Of a stretch of 59,717 nucleotides of DNA, positions 21,655 to 29,480 are shown one piece after another. The DNA is taken from NCBI GenBank assembly GCA_040758595.1, contig JBFLVJ010000009.1, positions 1-59,717 of the forward strand, given 5' to 3'. Within the stretch, counting starts at the first letter, position 1. Every line of letters starts with the position of its first letter. Position numbers and translations under genes: made by a program. Source of the DNA: Bilamarchaeum sp040758595 (GTDB taxonomy: Archaea > Micrarchaeota > Micrarchaeia > Anstonellales > Bilamarchaeaceae). The notes beneath the pieces are model-generated. The model worked only from the letters and a program-made list of their open reading frames with translations. It was not told the origin of the DNA and made no database searches.

Positions 21655-21674
21655 CTTCGATCTGCCCGGGGCTA
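21655..21674 (+). repeat. partial copy of the tRNA-Gln 3' end (att-like)
   Basis: TTCGA-TCTGCCCGGGGCTAT repeats the T-loop, T-stem and acceptor 3' strand of tRNA-Gln (21489-21509) with one base missing. Direct duplication of a tRNA 3' end is the classical trace of site-specific integration. Confidence 0.75.
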
Positions 21675-21754
21675 TTTTCCATTTGTTTCCAGTTTCCGGT
21701 CTCGGGTCTCCTCAGGGAAAATGGCCCGCCGGGAACGAAGTTCCCGCAAGGGCT
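21668..21754 (+). repeat. tRNA-end-associated element, copy 2
   Basis: 87-nt element almost identical to 5798-5886: begins GGGGCTATTTTCCATT, contains CTCAGGGAAAATGGCCCGCC and GGGAAC-GAA-GTTCCC, and ends GCAAGGGCT. Like copy 1 it starts within a tRNA acceptor end. The shared ends GGGGCT and AGGGCT look like a short direct repeat. Confidence 0.7.
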
Positions 21755-21758
21755 ACTC

Positions 21759-22457
21759 CTATTCTTCTTCAAAAATAACGGTTTTGTTCAGATGGTTTCC
21801 GGTTTTGGGTTTCGTGTCTCGGACCCCATGCCCGGATAGCATGGCGATACCGAGGAGTGAAAGCAGGGATGCCGCGCCGCAAGGAACGACTCCTTCTCTT
21901 TCTGGTTCATCCCTCGCGACTGCCGGGGCTACTTCGATCCAGGTCGGTGATTCTGGAGCGATGCCGGTGTCAGGCGCCTGTAAGGAGACTGGAACTGTGT
22001 TTTTGGCTTCCGGCGTGAGCGGCTCGGCATCAATAACAGGCGGCTGGTTGTACTCCGAGTATTCCCGCTTCACATCCTCGCAGTTCCAGTATGTGATTTC
22101 CATCTCCTGGACCTTGTATCCCGCCTTCTCGAATCGCAGGATGTACATGTCGTTCAGGAATGATATCTTCCCCAACGGCCTCAGAGTAGCGATCCCGCTC
22201 GCGTCTGTCGAAACGCGCGCCAGCAGCTTGTAAGCCGAATCAGTCCTGAACAGGAATATGGTGACTCCCTCCAGGGCGGATCCCTCATCCGAAAGGAGGT
22301 TTATCGTGATGTTCCCGGTATCGCAGTCCGTCCACAGCGAAGAGTTCATCGCAGGAAGCGTATCGGGACCGGTGTCCCTCTCTTCGATAATCTCGGTCGG
22401 CACGATCTGCGCAGAGCAGAGCCCGATAAACAACAGCAGCATAGACAGCTTTCTCAT
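21759..22457 (-). CDS. secreted protein with C-terminal membrane anchor
   Basis: A 232-residue protein starting at MRKLSMLLLFIGLCSAQ, a signal peptide. Residues 40-130 look like a carboxypeptidase-regulatory/PEGA-type beta domain (GNITINLLSDEGSALEGVTIFLFR, then DASGIATLRPLGK and RFEKAGYKVQEMEITY), common in archaeal surface proteins. Near the C-terminus GAASLLSLLGIAMLSG is a short hydrophobic anchor. The last 20 residues (VRDTKPKTGNHLNKTV) are translated dispersed repeat, so the original stop may have been lost or the tail may be an add-on. It stands alone. Function unknown beyond surface location. Confidence 0.75.
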   Translation of the reverse strand: MRKLSMLLLFIGLCSAQIVPTEIIEERDTGPDTLPAMNSSLWTDCDTGNITINLLSDEGSALEGVTIFLFRTDSAYKLLARVSTDASGIATLRPLGKISFLNDMYILRFEKAGYKVQEMEITYWNCEDVKREYSEYNQPPVIDAEPLTPEAKNTVPVSLQAPDTGIAPESPTWIEVAPAVARDEPEREGVVPCGAASLLSLLGIAMLSGHGVRDTKPKTGNHLNKTVIFEEE

Positions 22458-22550
22458 ATCATCCCCGGATGTCGAAGCGTTCCGGGGGTATTTAGCAGTT
22501 GAGTGCGCCGGGCTGTGGAAACGCACAGGAAAAAGAAGGGAAAGAAGGCT

Positions 22551-22994
22551 TCAGCCTTCAAGCGTCCCTTTGAGCGCGCTTTCGTTTTCCAGCACACCCA
22601 CCTTCTCGGTCCCGTGCTGCCCTTCGAAAGCGGTGGCGAAAGAATCATCGACGAGCCCGCAGTAAGGGGCTATCGCTTCCGCCCCTCCAGGATGGTTGGG
22701 GAGGAACGCCGTCACATCATAGACATCTCCGTCGTAGAGCACCCAGCAGTCCGATTCATTGTCGTGTAGAGCGAGCTCGGCCGCTGAGACCTTGGCTGCG
22801 GTTGTGTCCGGAGCAGGATCCGCAGGGACATCGCTGCCATCCGCATCGTTGTCCGGCTCATCTGTGCCCGGAGTCTCCGTGCCAGTGGCGTCCGCACCTT
22901 CACTGGGAAGAGGGGCGGTCCCTTCCGGTGCGCCCTGCGATGCGCATCCGGCCAATGCCAGCGCCAGCAACAGCGCTGCGATCACATGCTTCAT
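22551..22994 (-). CDS. lipoprotein with cytochrome b5-like haem domain
   Basis: A 147-residue protein. MKHVIAALLLALALAGCAS is a lipoprotein signal with lipobox LAGC. A Pro/Asp/Thr-rich linker follows. Residues about 68-140 match the cytochrome b5 fold: VSAAELALHDNESDCWVLYDGDVYDVTAFL, the axial-histidine motif NHPGGAEAI, and a second candidate haem histidine in EGQHG. It would carry electrons on the outer face of the membrane; partners are not in the window. An additional cysteine pair (DCWV and YCGL) may form a disulphide. It lies 11 nt after proS, so it is probably in that operon. Confidence 0.85.
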   Translation of the reverse strand: MKHVIAALLLALALAGCASQGAPEGTAPLPSEGADATGTETPGTDEPDNDADGSDVPADPAPDTTAAKVSAAELALHDNESDCWVLYDGDVYDVTAFLPNHPGGAEAIAPYCGLVDDSFATAFEGQHGTEKVGVLENESALKGTLEG

Positions 22995-23005
22995 AGATAT
23001 CACCG

Positions 23006-24442
23006 TCAGTACTGCCTGGAGGCGTAGAGATAGATCGTCGCTTCCTTGCCGCAGGCTATGCATTTCTTCTTCTCGGGTTTCGCGTCAGAGCCGTAGAGCG
23101 AGCCGCGGATATTGGCCTGGAGCTTGTCCTTCACTATGTCGGCGCACTCCTTGGCCTCCTTCCGGTCGCTGCAGAAGGGCACGCGCACGAAGCCGTGTTT
23201 GTCCATCTTCTTGCCAAGATCATCCATCTTGTCAGCGAAAGAGAGCTTGTCCGAGAACCACTTGTCCGCGCGCTCCTTGAGCGTCTTGTCGATCGACTGG
23301 GCGATCTCGCCCAGTTTCTCATCGAGATGCTCTGCCGGCACCTTGACCTTCTCGCCGGTATCACGCCTGGCGACCATCACGCTCTTGGATTCAAGGTCGC
23401 GAGGGCCGATCTCGATCCTGATGGGCACGCCTTTCATCTCCCACTCGTTGAACTTGAAGCCGGGCGTCCTGTCAGAATCGTCTATCTTCACGAAGAAGCA
23501 GCATTCGATGGACTCTTTCACCTTCTCGCAGAACTCCATCACGCCCGCTTTCGTCTCGTCCTTGTAGATAGGGACTATCACCACCTGGACCGGGGCCAAT
23601 CTCACCGGGAAGACGAGCCCCTTGTCGTCTCCGTGGGTCGCTATCACCGCGGCGTAGATGCGCGAGATGCACGGGCCGTAGCAGGTCTGCCAGACGTACT
23701 GCTCCTGGCCCTTGTCGTCGGTGTATTTGATGTCGAACGCCTTCGAGAAGTGCTGGCCCAGCATGTGCGTGGAAGGCAACTGCAATGCCCTGCCGTCCGG
23801 CATGAGCGTGTCAGCGGCGAAGGTGTCCTCCGCGCCAGCGAACTTGTCCCACTGCGGCCTCTTGAAGAACAGGAAGGGCACCCCGAACTGGTTGTGGATG
23901 ACCTCCTCGGCCGTCAGCATGTCCTCCTTGACCTGCTCCATCGCCTCCTCGCGGGTGGCGAAGCAGTCGTGCGCCTCTATCCAGTGGAACTCCCTGCTCC
24001 TGATGAACGGCTTTGTCGCCTTGGTCTCGTAGCGCCACACCTGGCAGCGCTGGTACAGTTTCAGCGGAAGGTCCCGCGTCCCGTGTATCCAGAGCGCATA
24101 CATCGAATACATCGCGGTCTCGCTGGTGGGCCTCATGGCATATCGCTCTTCCATCTTGTTGTTGCCCGCTTCGGTGACCCAGAAGACCTCCGGGACGAAC
24201 CCCTGCACATGGTCGCTCTCTTTCGTGAGATAGCTCTCGGGGATGAGCGCCGGGAAGAGGGCGGGCACGTGGCCGGTGCTCTCCACCGCATGCTCGTACA
24301 TGCCGTACATGCGGTTCATGGTCATGACCGCCCAGGGCATGAAGACCACGAATCCCTTGATGCCGTACCGAAGGTCGCATAGCTGCGCCTCCTTGATTAT
24401 GGTGTTGTACCATTCCGAGAAATCCGATTTGTCCAGTTTCAT
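23006..24442 (-). CDS. proS: prolyl-tRNA synthetase (archaeal/eukaryotic type)
   Basis: Class II synthetase that charges tRNA-Pro, 478 residues. Motif 2 and substrate features are visible in AMRPTSETAMYSMYALWIHG, LPLKLYQRCQVWRYE and TKPFIRSREFHWIEAHDCF; motif 3 lies in YGPCISRIYAAVIATHGDDKGLVFP. The anticodon-binding domain follows, and the C-terminal zinc-binding extension with KKKCIACGKEATIYLYASRQY identifies the archaeal type without the bacterial editing insertion. Its start overlaps the upstream DUF350 gene by 4 nt (ATGA), and the cytochrome b5-like gene follows. Confidence 0.96.
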   Translation of the reverse strand: MKLDKSDFSEWYNTIIKEAQLCDLRYGIKGFVVFMPWAVMTMNRMYGMYEHAVESTGHVPALFPALIPESYLTKESDHVQGFVPEVFWVTEAGNNKMEERYAMRPTSETAMYSMYALWIHGTRDLPLKLYQRCQVWRYETKATKPFIRSREFHWIEAHDCFATREEAMEQVKEDMLTAEEVIHNQFGVPFLFFKRPQWDKFAGAEDTFAADTLMPDGRALQLPSTHMLGQHFSKAFDIKYTDDKGQEQYVWQTCYGPCISRIYAAVIATHGDDKGLVFPVRLAPVQVVIVPIYKDETKAGVMEFCEKVKESIECCFFVKIDDSDRTPGFKFNEWEMKGVPIRIEIGPRDLESKSVMVARRDTGEKVKVPAEHLDEKLGEIAQSIDKTLKERADKWFSDKLSFADKMDDLGKKMDKHGFVRVPFCSDRKEAKECADIVKDKLQANIRGSLYGSDAKPEKKKCIACGKEATIYLYASRQY

Positions 24443-24960
24443 AGCAATGCAGACTCCGCCGTCTGTAGCAGCGCGAAGAACGATTCGAAGGGCGCCCTCG
24501 CCGTCACGGCGACCAGCAGCAGCGCGGCCGCGAATATCAGCGCCACCGCCGCGTTGCCCTTCTTGAGCTCGGCGAACTCCTCCACGTCAGGGGTTATCCT
24601 GTCTATGAGGTTGATGGCTATGAAGAGCACCACCACGCCAGCGAGCAGGCCGATCAGGAAGTTGAATACCGAGAGCACGAAGATTATTATGGGTACGGGT
24701 GCGAGCATCCCGGGGTTTATCGTCGATACCACGCCATCTATCATGGGCCCGACCAGCAGGATGAGCGATGCCATCACCGCGACGAACAATATGCCGATGG
24801 CGGCATTGCCCTTCTGGATCTCCTTCCATTCGTCGATGCCTGAAGTGAGGCTGTCGAGCATCCGCATCCCGGAGTACAGTGTGCCGGCGGAAAGAGCGAG
24901 GGCGGCGAGTATCCTGAGCAGTATTATCACTGCCAACAATAGCAATTCCTGGAGCATCAT
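24439..24960 (-). CDS. DUF350-like membrane protein (two repeats)
   Basis: A 173-residue protein with about six hydrophobic segments arranged as two similar halves. Each half carries the motif E(I/F)xxGNAAxx: EWKEIQKGNAAIGILFVAVM and EFAELKKGNAAVALIFAAAL, characteristic of DUF350. The family is of unknown function, possibly linked to membrane stress. It overlaps the proS start by 4 nt and so leads a three-gene operon (DUF350-proS-cytochrome b5-like). Divergent from the DHH nuclease gene with a 47-nt gap. Confidence 0.82.
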   Translation of the reverse strand: MMLQELLLLAVIILLRILAALALSAGTLYSGMRMLDSLTSGIDEWKEIQKGNAAIGILFVAVMASLILLVGPMIDGVVSTINPGMLAPVPIIIFVLSVFNFLIGLLAGVVVLFIAINLIDRITPDVEEFAELKKGNAAVALIFAAALLLVAVTARAPFESFFALLQTAESALL

Positions 24961-25007
24961 CGAACAATTAAAGGAATTCTGTTATAAAGCTTGTTGAGCG
25001 AGGCGGA

Positions 25008-26420
25008 ATGATGGAGAGGGACGAAGACGGATTCCTGGAGCGATGCGGCGAGATAAGAAAGATAGCCCTGTCGCTGAAAGAGCCGCTCATAGTGCACCAC
25101 TACGATGCTGACGGGGTGAGTTCGGGCGCCATCGTGGCAGGCGCCTTCATCAAGGAAGGAAGGCCGTTCAGGCGCGAGTGCATCAAGAAGCTGGATGATG
25201 ACGCGATAGAGAGATATTTGGGCGAGAAGGAACTGATTTTCGTCGATTTGGGCGGGGGCAACAAGCGGGTCAACGAGCTCAAGGACGCCATCGTGATAGA
25301 CCACCACCAGAGCGAGGGGATAGACAAGCCGCAGGCGAACCCCATGCTCCATGGACTCGATGGCGGCGGTGAATTAAGCGCGGCTGGTACCGCGTTCTGT
25401 GTCTTCAGGCACGCCCCTGACCTGGCGATAGTCGGGGCGGTAGGCGACATGATGCAGCCCCTGACCGGGATGAACCGGTGGGTGCTCGGGCAAGGAGTGG
25501 AAAGCGGCGATATAAAGGTGGATGACGACTTGCGGTTCTATGGGAGATATTGCAGGCCGCTGGTGCAGTTCCTCGCTTATTCGGATGACCCGTTCGTGCC
25601 CGGGATATCTTATAGGGAGGATAGGGCGCAGGAGCTACTAGGCGAACTGGGGATTCCGCTCGAGAAAGAGAACGAAACGCGAGACTCGGGACACGAAACC
25701 CAAGACCCGGGACCGGAGACCGGAAACAGGAAACCGGATGCCGGAAACCGGCGCGTCTATGCCGACCTCAGCACCGACGAGAAGCGGAAGCTCATCAGCG
25801 CGCTCGCGAAAATCCTGTCCGGGGCGGGCAGGCTGAAGAGCGCGAATGATTTGATCGGCGAGGGCTTCGTGTTCCCCAAAAGGCCGATGGACGAGACCTA
25901 CGAGGCGAACGAATTCAGCACATTGCTCAATGCGTGCGGACGGCACGGAAAACCTGACATCGGGGTGCGGGTGTGCCTGGGGGATGAGAGCGCCCGGGAA
26001 GAGGCGAGAGCGCTTCTGCAACACCACCGGAAGATGCTGAGGGACGGCATCAGCTACGCCTCGGAACATGTCCAGGATTTCGGCCTTTTCTATTTCTTGG
26101 ACGGCAGGGGGCTCATCGACGAGGGGTTGATAGGCGTGGTGTGCGGCATGGCATTGCACCAGAGCTGGAAGAAGCCGGTGCTCGGGGCGGCTTTCGGAGA
26201 GAGGGAGACCATAAAGTTCTCCGGACGGGCCCCCAAGGCGCTGGTGGCCAAAGGCATGAACCTCGGCCAATTGATGAAAGAGGCTGCGGAGAAGGCAGGG
26301 GGCGTGGGGGGCGGACATAAAATAGCCGCAGGAGCATCGGCTCCGAAAGAGAGCATAAACGGGTTCTTGATTGCGGCCGGGGAATATCTGCGGCGCTGGC
26401 AACAGGACGATGGCGGCTGA
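25008..26420 (+). CDS. DHH-family phosphoesterase (archaeal RecJ-like)
   Basis: A 470-residue nuclease-type protein. The DHH domain shows VHHYDADGVSSGAI near residue 28, VDLGGG near residue 79 and the DHH triad in IVIDHHQSE near residue 98, followed by VGAVGDMM. The C-terminal DHHA1-type domain ends with GGVGGGHKIAAGAS. This matches archaeal RecJ/GAN-like proteins that act on single-stranded DNA ends or with GINS; the GINS gene is in the same window. Between residues about 222 and 246 an in-frame low-complexity insertion (ETRDSGHETQDPGPE, then TGNRKPDAGN) is encoded by the dispersed repeat at 25675-25752. TATA TTATAAAG precedes the start. Confidence 0.9.
   Translation: MMERDEDGFLERCGEIRKIALSLKEPLIVHHYDADGVSSGAIVAGAFIKEGRPFRRECIKKLDDDAIERYLGEKELIFVDLGGGNKRVNELKDAIVIDHHQSEGIDKPQANPMLHGLDGGGELSAAGTAFCVFRHAPDLAIVGAVGDMMQPLTGMNRWVLGQGVESGDIKVDDDLRFYGRYCRPLVQFLAYSDDPFVPGISYREDRAQELLGELGIPLEKENETRDSGHETQDPGPETGNRKPDAGNRRVYADLSTDEKRKLISALAKILSGAGRLKSANDLIGEGFVFPKRPMDETYEANEFSTLLNACGRHGKPDIGVRVCLGDESAREEARALLQHHRKMLRDGISYASEHVQDFGLFYFLDGRGLIDEGLIGVVCGMALHQSWKKPVLGAAFGERETIKFSGRAPKALVAKGMNLGQLMKEAAEKAGGVGGGHKIAAGASAPKESINGFLIAAGEYLRRWQQDDGG
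25675..25752. repeat. dispersed repeat inserted in frame within the DHH gene
   Basis: CGAGACTCGGGACACGAAACCC and following CCGGAAACAGGAAACCGG units belong to the window-wide repeat family but lie inside an intact gene, length compatible with keeping frame. Confidence 0.75.
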
Positions 26421-26424
26421 AGCC

Positions 26425-26485
26425 GTTTTCCGTCTCGGGTTTCGTGTCTCTCGGAACTGGGAACAGGGAACCGGAAACCCGCTAC
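26425..26485. repeat. dispersed GGGTTTCGGG-type repeat
   Basis: CCGTCTCGGGTTTCGTGTCTC and CTGGGAACAGGGAACCGGAAACC precede the TGCCCCCGGAG element, as in the two other copies. Confidence 0.65.
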
Positions 26486-26562
26486 TGCCCCCGGAGGGCA
26501 CATAAGAAGGGCAGATATGCCCGACGGGGTTCTGGATGGCGTCAGGAAAGAGAATACAGAAG
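26486..26562 (+). ncRNA. TGCCCCCGGAG element, copy 2 (putative structured RNA)
   Basis: Starts TGCCCCCGGAG, contains the perfect hairpin GGGCA-GATA-TGCCC, the conserved GACGGGG block that can pair with CCCC(C)G, then CTGGATGGCGTCAGG and a purine-rich tail ending ACAGAAG. Related to 7261-7333 and 36340-36416. The following 85 nt to the next gene hold only a promoter (GTTTAAAAG near 26619). Confidence 0.4.
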
Positions 26563-26650
26563 CCACCGTCGTAGCCCTGAGATGCATTACGGCATTAATC
26601 GGAGAGCCTGCAGCAAGGTTTAAAAGCTCCTGCTTCATTCAGTCAAATCG

Positions 26651-27706
26651 ATGAGAGAGCTTAATTTCAGGACTGGGCCGAAAAAGCCGGTCCAAGAGCC
26701 GCGCCTCAAGGCCTCGCCGATGCCCGAGCCCATGCAGAGCGGCCCGAGATGCTTTTTCGTCAGGAGATGCCCCTGGACCGGATACTACTACGCGAAAGGC
26801 CCCAGAGGTAGCAGGTCCAACGGCCTCTGGCAGAGGTCCATCCGCGGCATGAAATGGAACTTCTACATGAAGAACGGCCAGCGGCTGATGGCCGGGATGC
26901 GAAATCCCCTATCCAGGTCCTTATCAGGAGCGTCGGGATCCGCCTTCGCAGCCGGCATCATGAGCAACCTGGCCCCAGGCCGGACCAGGATGAGGATTAT
27001 GTCTCCGCTCCGGGAGGATATCGTGACGGGCCACCGGCTAGGCTCTCTCGTCCTGGGCGCCGAGGGTAGTAGCAAAAAGAAAGCGACGCCGTCAGGATCT
27101 GCGATGGACACGAAGCAGGAGGCCGCAAAGGCGGGGATGGATGTGGCGTCCGGGACCCTTTCAAGATGGGCGATTATGCCGGGAACTTCGAGACGCTTGT
27201 CGGATCAATGCACAGACACCACGTGGTTCCCGGGAATAACACCCGTCAGGAGCCTTCCGGATGGTTTCGTGAAGGGAGTCAGAGGGCGGAACGACAGGGC
27301 TGCCGCGAAGACGACGATCGTTTCATACGCCAGAACGGAGAGAGCAACTCGGAAAGAGAGAGCGCATGCCTCCGGGATGGCGGCGCAGAATGATAACGAT
27401 ATACGGCCCGCCAGACGCAGGGCGGCACCGAAGAGCGGCAGCGAGAAACATGCTATACCCAAAGCTTCCGGAGAACAGACCGGGCGATCCAGAAGAGGAC
27501 AGATGGCTGAGCGGCCGGCCGGAAGGCCGGATGCGCAATGGACGCGGCCTGCTCCGCGGGACTGCGAGCGCAAGGCATCCGGAATAACTATGGCTGCCGA
27601 ACGCATGCCGAGGGGAGAGCACCGCCCGACAGTCTCATCGGTCGAGAAGAAGGTGTTCCAGCTCAAGGTGGCGGTGGGTTCTGCTGCCGTGCCGCCGAAA
27701 CGATGA
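26651..27706 (+). CDS. uncharacterised very basic protein
   Basis: A 351-residue open frame with a promoter (TTTAAAAG about 30 nt before ATG). I do not recognise it. The first 90 residues look protein-like (FFVRRCPWTGYYYAKGPRGS, then GMKWNFYMKNGQRLMAGMR). The rest is rich in Arg, Gly, Ser, Ala and Met with little hydrophobic core, and alternative frames are also open for parts, so I am unsure the whole length is translated. It might be a disordered nucleic-acid-binding protein or a decayed gene. Not obviously in an operon. Confidence 0.5.
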   Translation: MRELNFRTGPKKPVQEPRLKASPMPEPMQSGPRCFFVRRCPWTGYYYAKGPRGSRSNGLWQRSIRGMKWNFYMKNGQRLMAGMRNPLSRSLSGASGSAFAAGIMSNLAPGRTRMRIMSPLREDIVTGHRLGSLVLGAEGSSKKKATPSGSAMDTKQEAAKAGMDVASGTLSRWAIMPGTSRRLSDQCTDTTWFPGITPVRSLPDGFVKGVRGRNDRAAAKTTIVSYARTERATRKERAHASGMAAQNDNDIRPARRRAAPKSGSEKHAIPKASGEQTGRSRRGQMAERPAGRPDAQWTRPAPRDCERKASGITMAAERMPRGEHRPTVSSVEKKVFQLKVAVGSAAVPPKR

Positions 27707-27740
27707 TGATTTTGTGTTAAAAAGTGTAAAATCGGATAGA

Positions 27741-27748
27741 TTTATAAA
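27741..27748 (+). promoter_or_regulatory. TATA box of the 27773 gene
   Basis: TTTATAAA, 25-32 nt before ATG 27773, which favours that ATG over the one at 27764. Confidence 0.65.
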
Positions 27749-27772
27749 ACCTTTCAGGCATATATGCTATAC

Positions 27773-28057
27773 ATGAGCGAGGTTCTTGAAAGGCTGCTGG
27801 GAAACGAAGGGGCCAGCGAAGCCAAGTCATACCTCATCGGCCTCGAGCGCGGGCGTATCTGGGCCGAAGATTACGCTGATTATTTCGAATTGAGGGAATG
27901 GGCGGAGCTATCCGAGGATGGCGAACCGATACTGCCTTCTGACGAGGATCTGCATCTGCGGCTCCTCATGCGTGAGAGCGCCCTCTCCATCGACGCATAT
28001 GTGAGCGGATGGCTCGCCGGCGTCCGCGAAGTGCGCGGCTCGTACCAATCATTATAA
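27773..28057 (+). CDS. small acidic uncharacterised protein
   Basis: A 94-residue acidic, helical protein of unknown family, beginning MSEVLERLLGNEGASEAKSY and containing GRIWAEDYADYFELREWAEL. No membrane segment, no cysteines. The start is set by the TATA box spacing. A lipoprotein gene follows 50 nt later with its own ribosome-binding site. No function can be inferred. Confidence 0.7.
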   Translation: MSEVLERLLGNEGASEAKSYLIGLERGRIWAEDYADYFELREWAELSEDGEPILPSDEDLHLRLLMRESALSIDAYVSGWLAGVREVRGSYQSL

Positions 28058-28107
28058 TCCTTCGGGCCCCCATTAAGTCAAAACTCGATTTCAAGGGAGG
28101 TAATCAG

Positions 28108-29013
28108 ATGAGATATGTGCTATTGCTGTTAACAGCAGCGTTGCTTCTAGGGTGCACGAGCGCTCCCCAGGCTCCGAGCGGCCAGCAGCCGAGCGGAGGC
28201 ATACCGGGGATTCCCGGAACAGGAGCGCCGGCCGAGGCATGCTCGCCTGCATACTCTTTCTCCGAGCTGGAGGAAGGGACGCTCTCCGAGACCACGACGC
28301 TGGTGGCCACCGTGACCTGCGCCGCAGGCAAGAGGATGGCCGTGATGCTCGATGGCGAAGAGGCCACGGCGCTGATCCCTGAGACCAACGCCACGACTCC
28401 GCTCAGCTTCAGGTTCGCCCCGAAGAAGGACGGCCCGATGACCGTTACCGTGGAGGTGGATGGCGTCACCGTGCATTCCAGGGAATGGGAAGTCGCCCCG
28501 CTCGGATACTCGGGCACCTACGGCACCGAGAACGATGGGGTCTCCTTCAAGGAATGGAGGGCCATGGCCGTGGATGTCGAGAACGCGATAAACCCCGACA
28601 GGGTCAGCATCTTCATGAAGAGGCTCGACTTCAGGAGCCAGCCCGGCACCCAGCTGCTGGTGGAGATACGCGGCGACAGCGGGGGCAGCCCGGGTCCGCT
28701 CATCGCAGAATCCAGGCGCCCGATGAACGTGTCCACCCTCACCGAGAACTGGGTGCACTTCGATTTCCCGAGGCCGACTCTCGCGCCCGGCACCTACTGG
28801 ATAGTGGTCAAGGTCGACCAGACCGAATCCATATCCACCGTGAGCGACACCACCTACATCCACATGACGCCCAACGACAAGCAGCAGCCGGGCAACGATT
28901 ACACCCGGGTGATGAAGCTCAGCGTGGACGAGAAGACCGGCAAGGCCACCGAGACTTCATGGCAGCCGCTCCCCTACGACCGCATCTACAGCATCGTGCT
29001 GAGCAGCGGTTGA
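28108..29013 (+). CDS. secreted lipoprotein with beta-sandwich-like domains
   Basis: A 301-residue protein. MRYVLLLLTAALLLGCTSAP is a lipoprotein signal with lipobox LLGC. A short Pro/Gly linker leads to an Ig-like region (LSETTTLVATVTCAAGKRMAVMLDG and MTVTVEVDGVTVHSREWEV) and then a larger domain with DRVSIFMKRLDF, LLVEIRGDSGGSPGP and APGTYWIVVKV, a pattern seen in jelly-roll or choice-of-anchor type domains. It probably displays a binding module on the cell surface. A GGAGGT ribosome-binding site precedes ATG 28108. Convergent with the winged-helix gene. Confidence 0.82.
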   Translation: MRYVLLLLTAALLLGCTSAPQAPSGQQPSGGIPGIPGTGAPAEACSPAYSFSELEEGTLSETTTLVATVTCAAGKRMAVMLDGEEATALIPETNATTPLSFRFAPKKDGPMTVTVEVDGVTVHSREWEVAPLGYSGTYGTENDGVSFKEWRAMAVDVENAINPDRVSIFMKRLDFRSQPGTQLLVEIRGDSGGSPGPLIAESRRPMNVSTLTENWVHFDFPRPTLAPGTYWIVVKVDQTESISTVSDTTYIHMTPNDKQQPGNDYTRVMKLSVDEKTGKATETSWQPLPYDRIYSIVLSSG

Positions 29014-29019
29014 ATCCTT

Positions 29020-29427
29020 TCATTTTTCTTTATCTTCCACTTTTTTCGCGATGTCCTTGAGGTGCTGGAAGCGCCGGTGCATATCGTTCTCCATATCCTC
29101 CAGCGTCTCCTCCAGGGTGCGCCCTCTCAGGAAATAGTTGCGCCCGTCCTTCACCACGAGGCCGGAGCGCATGAACGTGTTGAGATGATATATCACGGCG
29201 GCCTGGCTGACTTCGCTCAACTCCATGATGTCCCTGGACGAGATGCCCTCGCCCTTCAGGTTGGCCCGCACAAGAGCGCGGAAGACGGCGCGGCCCACTT
29301 CGTCCCGCTCGTCCCCGAGGCCCAGGCACTGGTATATGTAATCCAGTTCAGAATCAGGGTCCTCCTCGGCCTTCGGGACGGTGACGTATCTTATGACGAT
29401 TTGGCGGTAATAGCGCCTCTGGGACAT
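29020..29427 (-). CDS. winged-helix transcriptional regulator (ArsR-like)
   Basis: A 135-residue DNA-binding protein. Residues 45-105 form a winged helix: AVFRALVRANLKGEGISSRDIMELSEVSQAAVIYHLNTFMRSGLVVKDGRNYFLRG. After it, a C-terminal coiled coil (LEETLEDMENDMHRRFQHLKD) may dimerise. It is transcribed divergently from the grpE-dnaK-dnaJ operon with about 50 bp between the starts, so it is a good candidate for the regulator of that heat-shock operon, comparable in position with archaeal heat-shock regulators. No ligand-binding domain is visible. Confidence 0.83.
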   Translation of the reverse strand: MSQRRYYRQIVIRYVTVPKAEEDPDSELDYIYQCLGLGDERDEVGRAVFRALVRANLKGEGISSRDIMELSEVSQAAVIYHLNTFMRSGLVVKDGRNYFLRGRTLEETLEDMENDMHRRFQHLKDIAKKVEDKEK

Positions 29428-29448
29428 GGTTTAATAATCCGCAGCAAT

Positions 29449-29480
29449 ATTTAAAAATCCTTCCAAATATTTAACAAATT
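29449..29480 (+). promoter_or_regulatory. promoter of the chaperone operon
   Basis: TTTAAAAA (29450-29456 region) lies 26 nt before ATT 29478. TTTAAAAAT...AATATTTAA forms an imperfect inverted repeat that could be an operator for the divergent winged-helix regulator. Confidence 0.5.

Noticed and set aside
23195..24382. Long plus-strand open frame inside proS
   Set aside because: Antisense shadow of a well-conserved synthetase gene in GC-rich DNA.
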